Assembly: GCA_009840735.1 (NCBI GenBank)
Contig: VXNF01000058.1
Span: forward strand, 82,531-146,530
Direction: 5' to 3'
From: Acidimicrobiia bacterium
GTDB lineage: Bacteria; Actinomycetota; Acidimicrobiia; Acidimicrobiales; CATQHL01
Length of the DNA stretch: 64,000 nt
Below, one piece after another: positions 9,785 to 19,805 of the stretch (position 1 is its first letter; every line of letters starts with the position of its first letter). The position numbers were made by a program, and so were the translations under genes. The notes under the pieces were generated by a model. The model searched no databases and was not told the DNA's origin. It saw nothing but the letters and a program-made list of their open reading frames with translations.

Positions 9785-11314
9785 ATGACGGCCAGGATTT
9801 CGTCAGCGGTTCTGCAAGGGGTCATCGGGCAGGCCGTGAGCGTGGAAGTTCATTCCTCCAAGGGGCTGCCCGCGTTCGCCATCGTGGGTCTGCCCGACGC
9901 CTCCTGCCGGGAGTCGCGCGACCGGGTCCGCGCCGCGGTCCTGTCGAGCGGCTTCAAATGGCCCGACGGGCGGGTCACCGTGAATCTGGCACCAGGGGGC
10001 CTGCGCAAGGAGGGAGCGGGGTTGGACCTCGCGATCGCCGTGGCGGTGCTGGTGGCCGAAGAGGTGCTGACCAAGGCGCAGACCGACGGTTTCGCCTTCG
10101 TCGCCGAACTGGGCCTCGACGGGTCGCTGCGGCGGGTCCCCGGCACCCTGAGCCTCGTCGAGGCGGTCCAGGTGCCCCGAGTCGTGGTGGCCGAGGACGC
10201 CTACGCCGAGGCCACCCTCGGCGGCGATCTGGAGGTTCAGTGGGCCCCCAATCTCGCCGAGCTGGTGCGATGCCTCAAGGGTGAGGCTGACTTCGGCCTC
10301 CCGCCGACGGCGCCGCCGGCTGCCGATGCGGACGTGGCCGAGGATCTGCGGGACGTCCGCGGCCAGCCGTTCGGGCGTCGGGCGCTTGAGATCGCCGCCG
10401 CGGGCGGGCATCACCTGCTCATGGTCGGCCCGCCCGGCGCCGGCAAGACCATGCTCGCCCGACGGCTCCCCGGCCTGCTGCCGCCGTTGGACACCGAGGC
10501 GGCCCGAGTCGTCACCCGCATCTACTCCGCCGGCGACTTCGGGGTGCCGACCAGCGCGCTCATCACTCGGCCCCCGTTCCGCGCCCCGCACCACAGTGCC
10601 ACGATGGTGGCCCTCGTCGGCGGCGGATCTCGGACGCTGCGGCCCGGCGAGATCAGCGCCGCCCACGGCGGCGTGCTGTTCCTCGACGAGTTGGGTGAGT
10701 TCTCCCCAGTGGTGCTCGACGCTCTGCGCCAGCCGTTGGAGGAGGGTGTGATCCGGGTCAGCCGGGCAGCCGGCTCGATCAGCTTCCCGGCTGAGTTCGT
10801 GTTGGTGGGATCCATGAATCCTTGCCCCTGCGGCAACGCCGGCGGTCCGGGCCACTGTCGCTGCAGCGACGCGGCGCGCGTCCGCTACGCCCGGCGCCTC
10901 TCGGGGCCTCTGCTGGACCGCTTCGACATGCGGCTGTTCGTGCAGCGCCCTTCGGCCGACGAGCTGTTCCGGGGCGCACCGGGGGAGTCCTCTGCGGCGG
11001 TGCGCAAGCGGGTGCTGGCGGCGCGCCGACGGGCGGCGCGCCGCGGCGTGCGCTACAACAGCATGCTCGGCTCGCGGGCGCTGGAGCGGGAGGCGCCGCT
11101 CAGCCTCGAGGCCGCCGCGCTGGCCGAGCGGGCCGTGGCCTCCGGTGAGCTGAGCGCCAGGGGCCTGCAGCGCATCCGCTGCGTGGGGTTGACGATCGCC
11201 GATCTGGGGGGCCGGCGACCACCCTTGCGGGGCGCCGACGTCGCTCTGGCGCTGCAGCTGCGCAACAACCCCGTGCCTTTGGACCGCTCGTACGCGGGCA
11301 GCCATGTCGCCTGA
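9785..11314 (+). CDS. YifB/ComM-family Mg-chelatase-like AAA ATPase
   Basis: GLPAFAIVGLPD, GPPGAGKTMLARRLPGLLPP, FRAPHHSAT, GSMNPCPCGNAG. Confidence 0.95.
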   Translation: MTARISSAVLQGVIGQAVSVEVHSSKGLPAFAIVGLPDASCRESRDRVRAAVLSSGFKWPDGRVTVNLAPGGLRKEGAGLDLAIAVAVLVAEEVLTKAQTDGFAFVAELGLDGSLRRVPGTLSLVEAVQVPRVVVAEDAYAEATLGGDLEVQWAPNLAELVRCLKGEADFGLPPTAPPAADADVAEDLRDVRGQPFGRRALEIAAAGGHHLLMVGPPGAGKTMLARRLPGLLPPLDTEAARVVTRIYSAGDFGVPTSALITRPPFRAPHHSATMVALVGGGSRTLRPGEISAAHGGVLFLDELGEFSPVVLDALRQPLEEGVIRVSRAAGSISFPAEFVLVGSMNPCPCGNAGGPGHCRCSDAARVRYARRLSGPLLDRFDMRLFVQRPSADELFRGAPGESSAAVRKRVLAARRRAARRGVRYNSMLGSRALEREAPLSLEAAALAERAVASGELSARGLQRIRCVGLTIADLGGRRPPLRGADVALALQLRNNPVPLDRSYAGSHVA

Positions 11315-12584
11315 GCCGTTGTCGCCTCCCGGCGCTGCCGCTGCCGTCCCCGAGCGGCCCGCCAGTGAGTCCGCGTCCGCCGCCGCGGCAGACGCCGGCG
11401 GCGAGGTGGCCTATCTGGCTGCGCTGTCGAGTCTGGCCGGGATGGGTCCGGCGCGCCTCGAGCGGCTGCTGGCGCGCTGGGCGCCGAAGGAGGCCTGGCG
11501 CGCCCTGGCCTCTGGACGGCTCGCCGAGGCTGCCGCCGCGGCGCGGGTCGGCGAGAAAGTCGCCCGCCGCTGGATCAGCGACGCCGCTCGGGCCGACCCC
11601 GCCGAGATCTATCTGCGACACACCCGTGCGGGGGTGACGCTGCGGCGGCGCGGCACCGCCGCCTACCCCGAACGTCTCATCGGGGATCCCGAACCGCCGG
11701 CGGTGCTGTTCAGTCAAGGTCCGGTGGAGCTCTTGGAGCGTCCGACGGTCACCATCGTCGGAACCCGCCGATGCACCCGCTACGGCGCGGATGTGGCGTT
11801 CGATCTCGGCAAAGCCGCTGCGGCCAACGGGGTCACGGTGATCTCCGGGCTGGCGATCGGCATCGACGCGGCCGCCCACGCCGGCGCTCTCGCCGCCGAC
11901 GGCGCGCCGCCGGTGGGCGTGGTGGGCAGCGGGTTGGACCGCATTTATCCGCGCGAGAACGCCGTGCTGTGGAAGATCGTGGCCCAGCGCGGGCTGCTGC
12001 TCGCCGAGGCGCCGCTCGGGGCGCCGCCGGAGCGCTGGCGATTCCCGGCCCGCAACAGGATCATGGCGGCACTGAGCGACGCCTGCGTGGTAGTGGAGTC
12101 ACACGAGGACGGCGGCGCCATCGGCACGGCCACCGAGGCGGCGCAGCGGGACCGCACGGTGGCGGCGGTTCCGGGCCCCATCCGCAGCCCCGCCTCGGCC
12201 GGATCGAACCGGCTGATCGCCGAAGGCGCCGGCGTGCTCTGCGACGTTGAGGACCTGCTTGTTCTGCTCGACATCTCCCGCACCAAGCTGCCCTCGCCCA
12301 CGGCCGCCGCCGAGGCGGACGGGGACGCCCCGGTCGACGACGCCCCGGTTGACGACGCCCCGGTTGACGACGCCACGGTCGACGACGCCACGGCGCGCGC
12401 CATCCTGGGCGCCTTCGACTGGATGCCCGCCACGATGGAGATGCTGGCCGCGCGGACCGGTCTCGAGCTGGGGGAGTTGGCGTGGCACCTCGAGGGCCTC
12501 AGCGCCTCGGGCCACCTAGCGCGGCGCGGACTGTGGTACGAGCGACGCGGCGGCGCAACGGCGCCGACCGGCTCTCGGGGATGA
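11304..12584 (+). CDS. dprA: DNA-processing protein DprA
   Basis: VTIVGTRRCTRYG, VISGLAIGIDAAAHAGAL, GVVGSGLDRIYPREN. Confidence 0.93.
   Translation: MSPEPLSPPGAAAAVPERPASESASAAAADAGGEVAYLAALSSLAGMGPARLERLLARWAPKEAWRALASGRLAEAAAAARVGEKVARRWISDAARADPAEIYLRHTRAGVTLRRRGTAAYPERLIGDPEPPAVLFSQGPVELLERPTVTIVGTRRCTRYGADVAFDLGKAAAANGVTVISGLAIGIDAAAHAGALAADGAPPVGVVGSGLDRIYPRENAVLWKIVAQRGLLLAEAPLGAPPERWRFPARNRIMAALSDACVVVESHEDGGAIGTATEAAQRDRTVAAVPGPIRSPASAGSNRLIAEGAGVLCDVEDLLVLLDISRTKLPSPTAAAEADGDAPVDDAPVDDAPVDDATVDDATARAILGAFDWMPATMEMLAARTGLELGELAWHLEGLSASGHLARRGLWYERRGGATAPTGSRG
12323..12391 (+). repeat. 15-bp imperfect tandem repeat inside dprA encoding (D)APVD
   Basis: gacgccccggtcgac/gacgccccggttgac/... 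translated DAPVDDAPVDDAPVDDATVDDAT. Confidence 0.85.
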
Positions 12585-12647
12585 GGCGAACGCCCCGCCG
12601 CCGGCGCGGTTCCCGGGCGCCGCTAGCCCGGTTGGTAGCCTCGCGGC

Positions 12648-13553
12648 ATGGCGTGGGCGTCCGATGCGTTCTTGGCCTCGCTGCTGCGCCTCGCTCCCTC
12701 CTCGGTGGCCGTGTATCGGCGCGACCTGCAAGCCTTCGTGGACTGGGCCGCCGAGCAGGCGCTGGAGGGACCGGCGACGGTCACGCGCAAGGACCTGCGC
12801 CGCTACCTGGCCGCCCTGACTCGCCAGGGCTACGCGGCGCGCACTGTGGCGCGCAAGGCCTCGGTGCTGCGCCGCTACTTCGGTTGGTCCACCGAGACGG
12901 GTCGGTGCCGGAGCGATCCCTGCGTGGGGCTGTCGGTGCCGGCGGGGGCGGCCCGGCTGCCCGACGTACTTTCGGAGCGTTCGGTCGCCTCGCTGCTGGC
13001 CGGCCGGAGCGCGGCAGCCTCCGGGGACTGTCCGCTCAGGCGGCTGCGCGACGACGCGGTCTTGGAGCTGCTCTACGGCAGCGGTCTGCGCGTGGCCGAA
13101 CTGTGTTCGCTGCGCCCGGCGGACCTCGACCTCCAGCGCTCGAGGGTCCAGGTCACCGGCAAGGGCGGCAAGCAGAGGCTGCTGCCGCTCTCGGCGCCCG
13201 CGGTGCGCGCCGTGCAGCGGTACCGGCAGGCGCAGGCCGCCGCCGCAGGGGCCGGGGAGGCGGCCGACCCGCTGGCGGTAACCGCCGAGGACGGACCGCT
13301 GTTCCGGAACCTGCGGGGCCGGCCGCTGGGTCCCCGCGACGTGCGGCGCATCATGGATCGCCGAGCCCCCGAGCCGACCCACCCCCACGCCCTTCGGCAC
13401 ACCTTCGCCACCCATCTCCTCGACGGCGGCGCCGACCTCCGGTCGGTGCAGGAGCTGCTCGGCCACGAGAGCCTCGGCACCACTCAGGTGTACACCCACG
13501 TCAGCCGCCGCCGGCTCCGCGCGGTGATCGAGGAGGCCCACCCGCGCGGCTGA
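12648..13553 (+). CDS. xerC: tyrosine recombinase XerC-like
   Basis: LYGSGLRVAELCSLRPADL, HALRHTFATHLLDGGADLRSVQELLGHESLGTTQVYTHVS. Confidence 0.93.
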   Translation: MAWASDAFLASLLRLAPSSVAVYRRDLQAFVDWAAEQALEGPATVTRKDLRRYLAALTRQGYAARTVARKASVLRRYFGWSTETGRCRSDPCVGLSVPAGAARLPDVLSERSVASLLAGRSAAASGDCPLRRLRDDAVLELLYGSGLRVAELCSLRPADLDLQRSRVQVTGKGGKQRLLPLSAPAVRAVQRYRQAQAAAAGAGEAADPLAVTAEDGPLFRNLRGRPLGPRDVRRIMDRRAPEPTHPHALRHTFATHLLDGGADLRSVQELLGHESLGTTQVYTHVSRRRLRAVIEEAHPRG

Positions 13554-14131
13554 GGTGGCGGGCGCTGGCCGCCTCAGCGGCCCTCGGCGCGGCGCTGGGG
13601 CAGCTCGTCATGGCCGCACCGGCCAGCGCCCAGACCGCGGCGGCGCCGGCACCTGTCCCCGTCGTGTACTACCAGGCGCCCACCGACGGGATCGTCGTCG
13701 ATCCCTTCAGGCCGCCGGCGCACCCAGGCGCTCCCGGCAACCGGGGTCTGGAGTACGCCACCCGCGCTGGCAGCGACGTGCGGGCGGCTGCGGCGGGCGT
13801 GGTGAGCTTCGCCGGCCGGGTCGCCGACGGCCTGCACGTGACCGTCGCCCACGCCGACGGCGTGCGTACCAGCTACTCCTTCCTGGCCAGCGTCGCGGTC
13901 GATGCCACCCAGCGGGTCGAGGCGGGTCAGGTCGTCGGCACCTCCGGCGGGTCGTTCCATTTCGGGGCGCGCATCGGCAAGGCCTACGTGGATCCGGCTG
14001 TCCTGCTGGGTGACCTCGCGCCGGTCCGGCTCGTTCCGCTGAGGGGCCGGTGGGTGCCCCGACGGCTCGGATCGGTCGGCGCGCCGGTGCCGCGGCCCGG
14101 CTGGGCGTTGCGCTCGGCGCCGCGCCGGTAG
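13550..14131 (+). CDS. secreted M23-family peptidase-like protein
   Basis: Signal-like LRWRALAASAALGAALGQLVMAAPASA, then GNRGLEYAT..V.AAAAGVVSFAG..DGLHVTVAHADGVRTSY..GSFHFGAR; start codon uncertain (CTG at 13550 overlapping xerC stop, or ATG at 13610). Confidence 0.7.
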   Translation: MRWRALAASAALGAALGQLVMAAPASAQTAAAPAPVPVVYYQAPTDGIVVDPFRPPAHPGAPGNRGLEYATRAGSDVRAAAAGVVSFAGRVADGLHVTVAHADGVRTSYSFLASVAVDATQRVEAGQVVGTSGGSFHFGARIGKAYVDPAVLLGDLAPVRLVPLRGRWVPRRLGSVGAPVPRPGWALRSAPRR

Positions 14132-14245
14132 ACTCCCCGGCGGCCCTCGGGCCATCCGTATCCGACGATTCCCCGTCCGCGCGCTCCCACGGTCGCCTCA
14201 GCGGTGCATGGCGCGGGCTGTGACCCAACCGATGGGAAGGAGACC

Positions 14246-15241
14246 ATGGCACCAGTCGTGACCATGAGCCAGCTCGTGGAGGCAGGCGTCCACTTCGGGC
14301 ACCAGACCCGCCGCTGGAACCCGAAGATGAAGCGGTTCATCCACGGCGACATCGCCGGCATCTACATCATCGACCTGAAGCAGACGCTGGTCTGCATCGA
14401 GGCCGCCTACTCCTTCGTGCGCGACATGGTCGCCGGCGGGGGGACGCTCCTGTTCGTCGGCACCAAGAAGCAGATCCAGCCCAGCGTCGAGACGCACGCC
14501 AAGCGCTGCGGGATGCCCTTCGTCAACCAGCGGTGGCTGGGCGGCACGCTGACGAACATCCAGACGATCTTCAAGCGCGTACACAAGATGCAGGAGTACC
14601 AGCGGCTTCGAGACAGCGGCGGATTCGAGGCGATGCCCAAGAAGGAGGCCCTCAGCTTGCAGCGCGAGCTCGCCAAACTGGAGCGCAACCTGGGCGGCAT
14701 AGGTCAGATGGAGACGCCTCCGGAGGCCGTGTTCGTGCTGGACACCAAGGCCGAGCACATCGCCGTCAGTGAGGCCAACAAACTGGGTATCCCGCTCATC
14801 GCCGTCGTGGACACGAACTGCGACCCCGACGTGGTGACCTACGTGATCCCCGGTAACGACGACACTATCCGTGCCGGCGAGCTCATGTGCCGCATTATGA
14901 GCGATGCCGTCGGCGAGGGCCGGCGGCTGGCCGAGTTGCGCGGCAACGTCGCGCCGACCCCCCAGCGCACCGCCGAGGAGGAGGCAGAGGTGGCTCGCCG
15001 GCAGGCGGAGGCCGCCGCCGAGGCAGCTGCCGACATGCGCCAGCGGGAGGCCAGAGTGGCGCGCCGGCTCGAGGAGTCCGCCGAGGACGAGACGCAGCAG
15101 CCCGCCGACGACGGCCAACACACTGCCGCGGCGCCCGACGCTCCAGGCGGCGCCCCGGCGGCTGGGGCGGAACGGTCCGATGAGGCGCCGGGCTCGGAGG
15201 AGACTTCCGGTGCCCCCGCAGACGAAGCGAGGCAAGGCTGA
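14246..15241 (+). CDS. rpsB: 30S ribosomal protein S2 with acidic/Ala-rich C-terminal extension
   Basis: [57 protein letters not shown]. Confidence 0.97.
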   Translation: MAPVVTMSQLVEAGVHFGHQTRRWNPKMKRFIHGDIAGIYIIDLKQTLVCIEAAYSFVRDMVAGGGTLLFVGTKKQIQPSVETHAKRCGMPFVNQRWLGGTLTNIQTIFKRVHKMQEYQRLRDSGGFEAMPKKEALSLQRELAKLERNLGGIGQMETPPEAVFVLDTKAEHIAVSEANKLGIPLIAVVDTNCDPDVVTYVIPGNDDTIRAGELMCRIMSDAVGEGRRLAELRGNVAPTPQRTAEEEAEVARRQAEAAAEAAADMRQREARVARRLEESAEDETQQPADDGQHTAAAPDAPGGAPAAGAERSDEAPGSEETSGAPADEARQG

Positions 15242-16029
15242 TGGTGCAGGTATCGGCGCGGGAAGTCAAGGCGCTCCGTGACTCCACGGGCGCGGGCATG
15301 ATGGACGCCAAACGCGCCCTCATCGAGGCCGCGGGAGACCCCGTTGAAGCGGCGGAGATCCTCAAGCAGCGGGGCCTCGCCAAGGCCGCGGCGCGCGCCG
15401 ACCGGACCGCCGCCGAAGGGGCGATCGCCGTGGCGGTGGGCGAAGGCATAGCCTCGCTGGTGCATCTGCGCGCCGAGACCGACTTCTCCGCCAAGGCCGC
15501 CGACTTCCTGTCCTGCGTCTCGGAGATCGCCGAGGCGGTGCGCGACGACGGCGCCGCGGCCGCCGAGCGGTTCGCCGCCCGAATCGATGAGCTGCGGCTG
15601 GCCAAGAAGGAGAACATCTCGCTGGGGACGGCGCTGCAGGTACGCGCCGGCGAAGGCAACCGGCTCGACGCCTACCTCCACCGCCAGGACGGCCGCGGGG
15701 TCAACGGTGTGATCGTGGAGGGCAGCGACGTGGATCCCGACGTGCTCCATCAAGTCGCGCTGCACGTGGCGTTCGCCAAGCCCCGCTATCTCAGCCGCGA
15801 TGAGGTGCCCGAGGCGGACGTGGAACGCGAGCGCGCCTCACTGACCGAGATCACCAAGGCCGAGGGACGCCCGGAGGCGGCCTGGGACAAGATCGTGCAG
15901 GGACGTCTCACCGGCTGGTTCCGAGAGAGCGTGCTGCTGGAGCAGGGCCTTCACGGCGACAAGGTCTCGGTGGCGAAGAGCGTCGGCAACGGCAGGATCG
16001 TGCGCTTCGAGCAGGCCTACCTCGGTTAG
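15241..16029 (+). CDS. tsf: elongation factor Ts
   Basis: [41 protein letters not shown]. Confidence 0.97.
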   Translation: MVQVSAREVKALRDSTGAGMMDAKRALIEAAGDPVEAAEILKQRGLAKAAARADRTAAEGAIAVAVGEGIASLVHLRAETDFSAKAADFLSCVSEIAEAVRDDGAAAAERFAARIDELRLAKKENISLGTALQVRAGEGNRLDAYLHRQDGRGVNGVIVEGSDVDPDVLHQVALHVAFAKPRYLSRDEVPEADVERERASLTEITKAEGRPEAAWDKIVQGRLTGWFRESVLLEQGLHGDKVSVAKSVGNGRIVRFEQAYLG

Positions 16030-16031
16030 CG

Positions 16032-16748
16032 ATGCCCCGCTGGAGCCGCGTCCTGCTCAAGGTCTCCGGCGAGGCGTTCGCCGGATCGGCCGGCTACGGC
16101 ATCGACGCCGAGACCGTCAACACCATCGCCGCCGAGATCGCCTCGGTGCGAGACCAGACCACCGTCGAGATGGCGGTGGTCGTGGGCGGCGGCAACATCT
16201 GGCGCGGCGAGCAGCACGGCGGCGCCGGCATGGACCGGGCCCAAGCCGACTACATGGGCATGCTGGCCACGCTCATCAACGCCCTCGCCCTGCAGGACGC
16301 CCTGGAGCGTCTCGATCAGCCCACCCGGGTGCAGACCGCCATCGGCATGGCGCAGGTGGCCGAGCCCTACATCCGCCGTCGGGCCATCCGCCACCTCGAG
16401 AAGGGCCGTGTCGTGATCTTCGGCGCGGGGACCGGCAACCCGTTCTTCACCACCGACACGGCGGCCGCCCTGCGGGCAGTCGAAGTTGAGGCGGAGGCGC
16501 TGCTGAAGGGCACCCACTCCGGCACCGACGGCATCTACACGGCCGACCCGCGCACCAACCCCGATGCCGTCAAGCTCGACCGGATTACCTACATCGACCT
16601 CGTCAGCGGGGGCATCCGCGCCATGGACGCCACCGCCGCCACCCTGTGCATGGAGAACAAACTGCCGATCGTGATGTTCGACCTCATGCAGGCGGGCAAC
16701 GTACTGTCCATCATCGAGGGTCGCCCGATAGGTACCATCGTGGCCTGA
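16032..16748 (+). CDS. pyrH: UMP kinase
   Basis: [52 protein letters not shown]. Confidence 0.97.
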   Translation: MPRWSRVLLKVSGEAFAGSAGYGIDAETVNTIAAEIASVRDQTTVEMAVVVGGGNIWRGEQHGGAGMDRAQADYMGMLATLINALALQDALERLDQPTRVQTAIGMAQVAEPYIRRRAIRHLEKGRVVIFGAGTGNPFFTTDTAAALRAVEVEAEALLKGTHSGTDGIYTADPRTNPDAVKLDRITYIDLVSGGIRAMDATAATLCMENKLPIVMFDLMQAGNVLSIIEGRPIGTIVA

Positions 16749-16781
16749 GGGACCCCAGATGCACGTCGGGGCGAGTGCCGC

Positions 16782-17351
16782 ATGAGTGAAGAGCTGATCG
16801 AGATCGTGGTCTCCGAGGCGCGCGACAACATGGAGCGGGCCGTGGCGCACGCTCGCAGGGAGTTCAGCGGCGTGCGGACCGGACGAGCCTCCCCGGCGCT
16901 CGTGGAGCGGCTGACGGTCAATTACCACGGAGCCGAGGTGAGCCTCCAGCAGATTGCTGGGTTCAGCGTCCCCGACGTCCAGATGCTCGTGATCTCGCCG
17001 TACGACAAGCGCTCCATCGAGGCGATCCAGAAGGCGATCCAGCGCGCCGACCTGGGGTTCAACCCCAGCACCGACGGCTCGGTGGTGCGGCTGCACTTCC
17101 CGCCGCTGACCGAGGAGCGCCGCCGCGAGCTGGTGCGGCTAGTGAGGGGCATGGCGGAGTCGGGTCGCGTGGCGGTGCGCAGCTCACGCCGCGCGGCGCG
17201 CCAAGACCTCGACGCCCTCAAGCGGGACGGGGACATCTCCGAGGACGACAACAGGCGCGGGCAGCGTCGCCTCGACGAGCTGACCCACGAACACGAAGAG
17301 GCGATCGGAACGGCCCTTGAGGCCAAAGAAACCGAACTGATGAAGGTCTGA
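16782..17351 (+). CDS. frr: ribosome recycling factor
   Basis: FSGVRTGRASPALVERLTVNYHGAEVSLQQ, SPYDKRSIEAIQKAI. Confidence 0.97.
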   Translation: MSEELIEIVVSEARDNMERAVAHARREFSGVRTGRASPALVERLTVNYHGAEVSLQQIAGFSVPDVQMLVISPYDKRSIEAIQKAIQRADLGFNPSTDGSVVRLHFPPLTEERRRELVRLVRGMAESGRVAVRSSRRAARQDLDALKRDGDISEDDNRRGQRRLDELTHEHEEAIGTALEAKETELMKV

Positions 17352-17366
17352 CAGAGGAGCGCGCCC

Positions 17367-18539
17367 GTGGATCGAGACAACCCTTACGACTCCGACGAAC
17401 CTCAGCAATGGGACGCCGGCGCCGCCGAAGCGCACGAGGGTCAACCCGCAGACGACGACGCCGTCTGGGACCTCGGGTCCGGCGCGGCGCCAGCCGAGGG
17501 GGCCGCCTGGGACACCTTCAGCGAGGGTAGCCCCACCTGGGGCGCCGCCGAGGTGGGCGAGGAAGGCCTCGACGTGGGGTACCTCACCGAACAGCACCCT
17601 CAGGCAGCGGAGGTCGGCGTGACCGACACCGCCGCCGGTGCGCAGTTCTTCGGCGTGGACGATGAGATGTGGCACGGCGAGGCGCAGCCCCCGCCGATCG
17701 GGATGCCCCCGCGTGGGTCGGATCGGCGGCTCGGGCCGGCGATCCTCACCGGCGCAGCACTCTGCGCCGTGGCGGTCGTGTGCTTCTGGGTGAGCCCGAT
17801 CCTCACCCTCGTGCTGCTCTGCGTGCTGATGGTGCTGGCGGCAGGCGAATTCTTCGGCGCGTTGCGCCAGGTCGGCTACCAGCCGGCCACCCTCGTGGGG
17901 CTAATGGCCGCGGTGGGACTGCCGGTGGCGGTGTACTGGCGCGGCGCCGAGGCCTATCCGCTGGCCCTCGGACTGGTGGTGATGGCCGCACTCTGCTGGC
18001 ACCTCGTCGGCGCCACCACCGAAAGGCCGGTGCCGAACGTCGCCGTGACGCTCTTCGGCGTGGGGTACGTGGCCTTGCTGGGAAGCTTCGGCGCTCTCAT
18101 GCTCAGCTACGACAAGGGCACGGGGCTGCTGTTCGGCGCGGTTGTGGGCACCGTCGGCTACGACGTGGGGGCCTGGGCAGTGGGGCGGCTGTTCGGACGG
18201 ACCCGGCTGGCGGCGGCGAGCCCCAACAAGACCGTGGAAGGCCTCATCGGCGGCGTGGTGCTCGCCATCGTGGCCTGCGCGGTGATCCTGGGAGTGGGAC
18301 GGATCGATCCTTGGGGCGACAACCCCGGATCGGTGTCGCACGCCATCGTGTTGGGCGTGGTGGTGGCGGTGGCGGCCACGCTGGGCGACCTGGCGGAGTC
18401 GATGATCAAGCGCGACCTCGACATCAAGGACATGGGCAACGTGCTGCCGGGCCACGGGGGCGTGCTGGACCGCTTCGACGGGCTGCTCTTCGCCATGCCC
18501 TCGACCTGGGGGCTGGCGCTGCTGATCGACCTCGTCTAG
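17367..18539 (+). CDS. cdsA: phosphatidate cytidylyltransferase with acidic N-terminal extension
   Basis: Multiple TM; SPNKTVEGLIGG, GDLAESMIKRDLDIKDMGNVLPGHGGVLDRFDGLLF signature. Confidence 0.94.
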   Translation: MDRDNPYDSDEPQQWDAGAAEAHEGQPADDDAVWDLGSGAAPAEGAAWDTFSEGSPTWGAAEVGEEGLDVGYLTEQHPQAAEVGVTDTAAGAQFFGVDDEMWHGEAQPPPIGMPPRGSDRRLGPAILTGAALCAVAVVCFWVSPILTLVLLCVLMVLAAGEFFGALRQVGYQPATLVGLMAAVGLPVAVYWRGAEAYPLALGLVVMAALCWHLVGATTERPVPNVAVTLFGVGYVALLGSFGALMLSYDKGTGLLFGAVVGTVGYDVGAWAVGRLFGRTRLAAASPNKTVEGLIGGVVLAIVACAVILGVGRIDPWGDNPGSVSHAIVLGVVVAVAATLGDLAESMIKRDLDIKDMGNVLPGHGGVLDRFDGLLFAMPSTWGLALLIDLV

Positions 18540-18626
18540 GAGGCCGGACCCCGCGGCGACGCCCCGGAGCGCCGCCGAGAGATACCCCGCATCTCATCGC
18601 CCGTACACTGGCCCTGAAGGAGGGCC

Positions 18627-19805
18627 ATGGGCACAACCCTCGCCGTGATGGGATCGACCGGCTCCATCGGCACCCAGACGCTGGAAGTGGCCGCCGGCTG
18701 CGCGGACCGCTACGAGGTCACCGCGCTGGGCGCCGGGCGGTCCGTGGAGGCACTGGCCGCGCAGGCCCGGGCGGTGCGACCCAAGCTCGTCGCTCTGGCC
18801 GACGACGCCGCCGCGCCGCGCCTGGCACGGCTGCTGCCGGTGGGCACCGAGCTGCTCGCCGGCCCCGACGCCTTGGCCGAGGCGGCCACCGCCGCGGACG
18901 TGACGGTCAACGGGGTGGTGGGCTTCGCCGGGCTGCCGGTCACCCTGGCGGCGCTGAACTCGGGGCGGCGACTGGCCCTGGCCAACAAAGAGTCGCTCAT
19001 CGCCGCCGGACCCGTGGTGGCGCGCGCCCTAGCGACGCCGGGCGCGGAGATCGTCCCGGTGGACAGCGAGCACTGCGCGGTCCACCAGTGCCTGCGCGCC
19101 AACGGCACCATGGGTCGCCCCGACCGCCTCAGTCAGGTCGCCCGCATCCTGCTGACAGCCAGCGGGGGGCCGTTCAGGGGACGGTCACGGGCCGAGTTGG
19201 CGTCCGTGACGGCCGGCGAGGCGCTGGCGCATCCCACCTGGAACATGGGGCCCAAGATCACCGTCGACTCCTCCACGCTGATGAACAAGGGGCTCGAAGT
19301 CATCGAAGCGCATGAGTTGTTCGGCGTGGACTACGACCGCATCGAGGTCGTCGTGCATCCCCAGTCGGTGGTGCATTCGATGGTGGAGTACGTCGACGGC
19401 GCCACCGTGGCACAGCTCTCGCTGCCGGACATGCGGCTCTGCGTCGGCTACGCGATCGGCTACCCCGACCGGCTCGCCAGCGCCTACGGCCGGATCGACT
19501 GGACCGAACTGGCGCGGCTGGACTTCGAGCCGCCGCGCCAGGACCTGTTCGCCTGCCTGCCGTTGGCGTATGCGGCCGGGCGGCGCGGCGAGACGGCGCC
19601 GGCGGTGCTCAGCGCCGCCAACGAGGTGGCCGTCGAGGCGTTTCTGGAGGGTGCGGTGCCCTGGACAGCCATCGCCGAGATCATCGACGGGGTCCTGCAG
19701 GGCGACCCGGTGCAGCGAGCTGACAGTCTGGAGTCAGTGCTGGAGGCCGACGGCCGGGCGCGCCGCGCCGCAGAGGCCCTCGTGGCGCGTCAGGCGGCGG
19801 CATGA
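18627..19805 (+). CDS. dxr: 1-deoxy-D-xylulose 5-phosphate reductoisomerase
   Basis: GSTGSIGTQTLEV, LANKESLI, PVDSEHCAVHQCL, ASGGPFRG, HPTWNMGPKITVDSSTLMNKGLEVIEAHELF. Confidence 0.97.
   Translation: MGTTLAVMGSTGSIGTQTLEVAAGCADRYEVTALGAGRSVEALAAQARAVRPKLVALADDAAAPRLARLLPVGTELLAGPDALAEAATAADVTVNGVVGFAGLPVTLAALNSGRRLALANKESLIAAGPVVARALATPGAEIVPVDSEHCAVHQCLRANGTMGRPDRLSQVARILLTASGGPFRGRSRAELASVTAGEALAHPTWNMGPKITVDSSTLMNKGLEVIEAHELFGVDYDRIEVVVHPQSVVHSMVEYVDGATVAQLSLPDMRLCVGYAIGYPDRLASAYGRIDWTELARLDFEPPRQDLFACLPLAYAAGRRGETAPAVLSAANEVAVEAFLEGAVPWTAIAEIIDGVLQGDPVQRADSLESVLEADGRARRAAEALVARQAAA

Noticed and set aside
18610-18626. GGCCCT-GAAGG-AGGGCC hairpin sequestering the dxr ribosome-binding site
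   Set aside because: A -10-like TACACT at 18604-18609 would place the transcription start inside the hairpin, so it may never form; too speculative.
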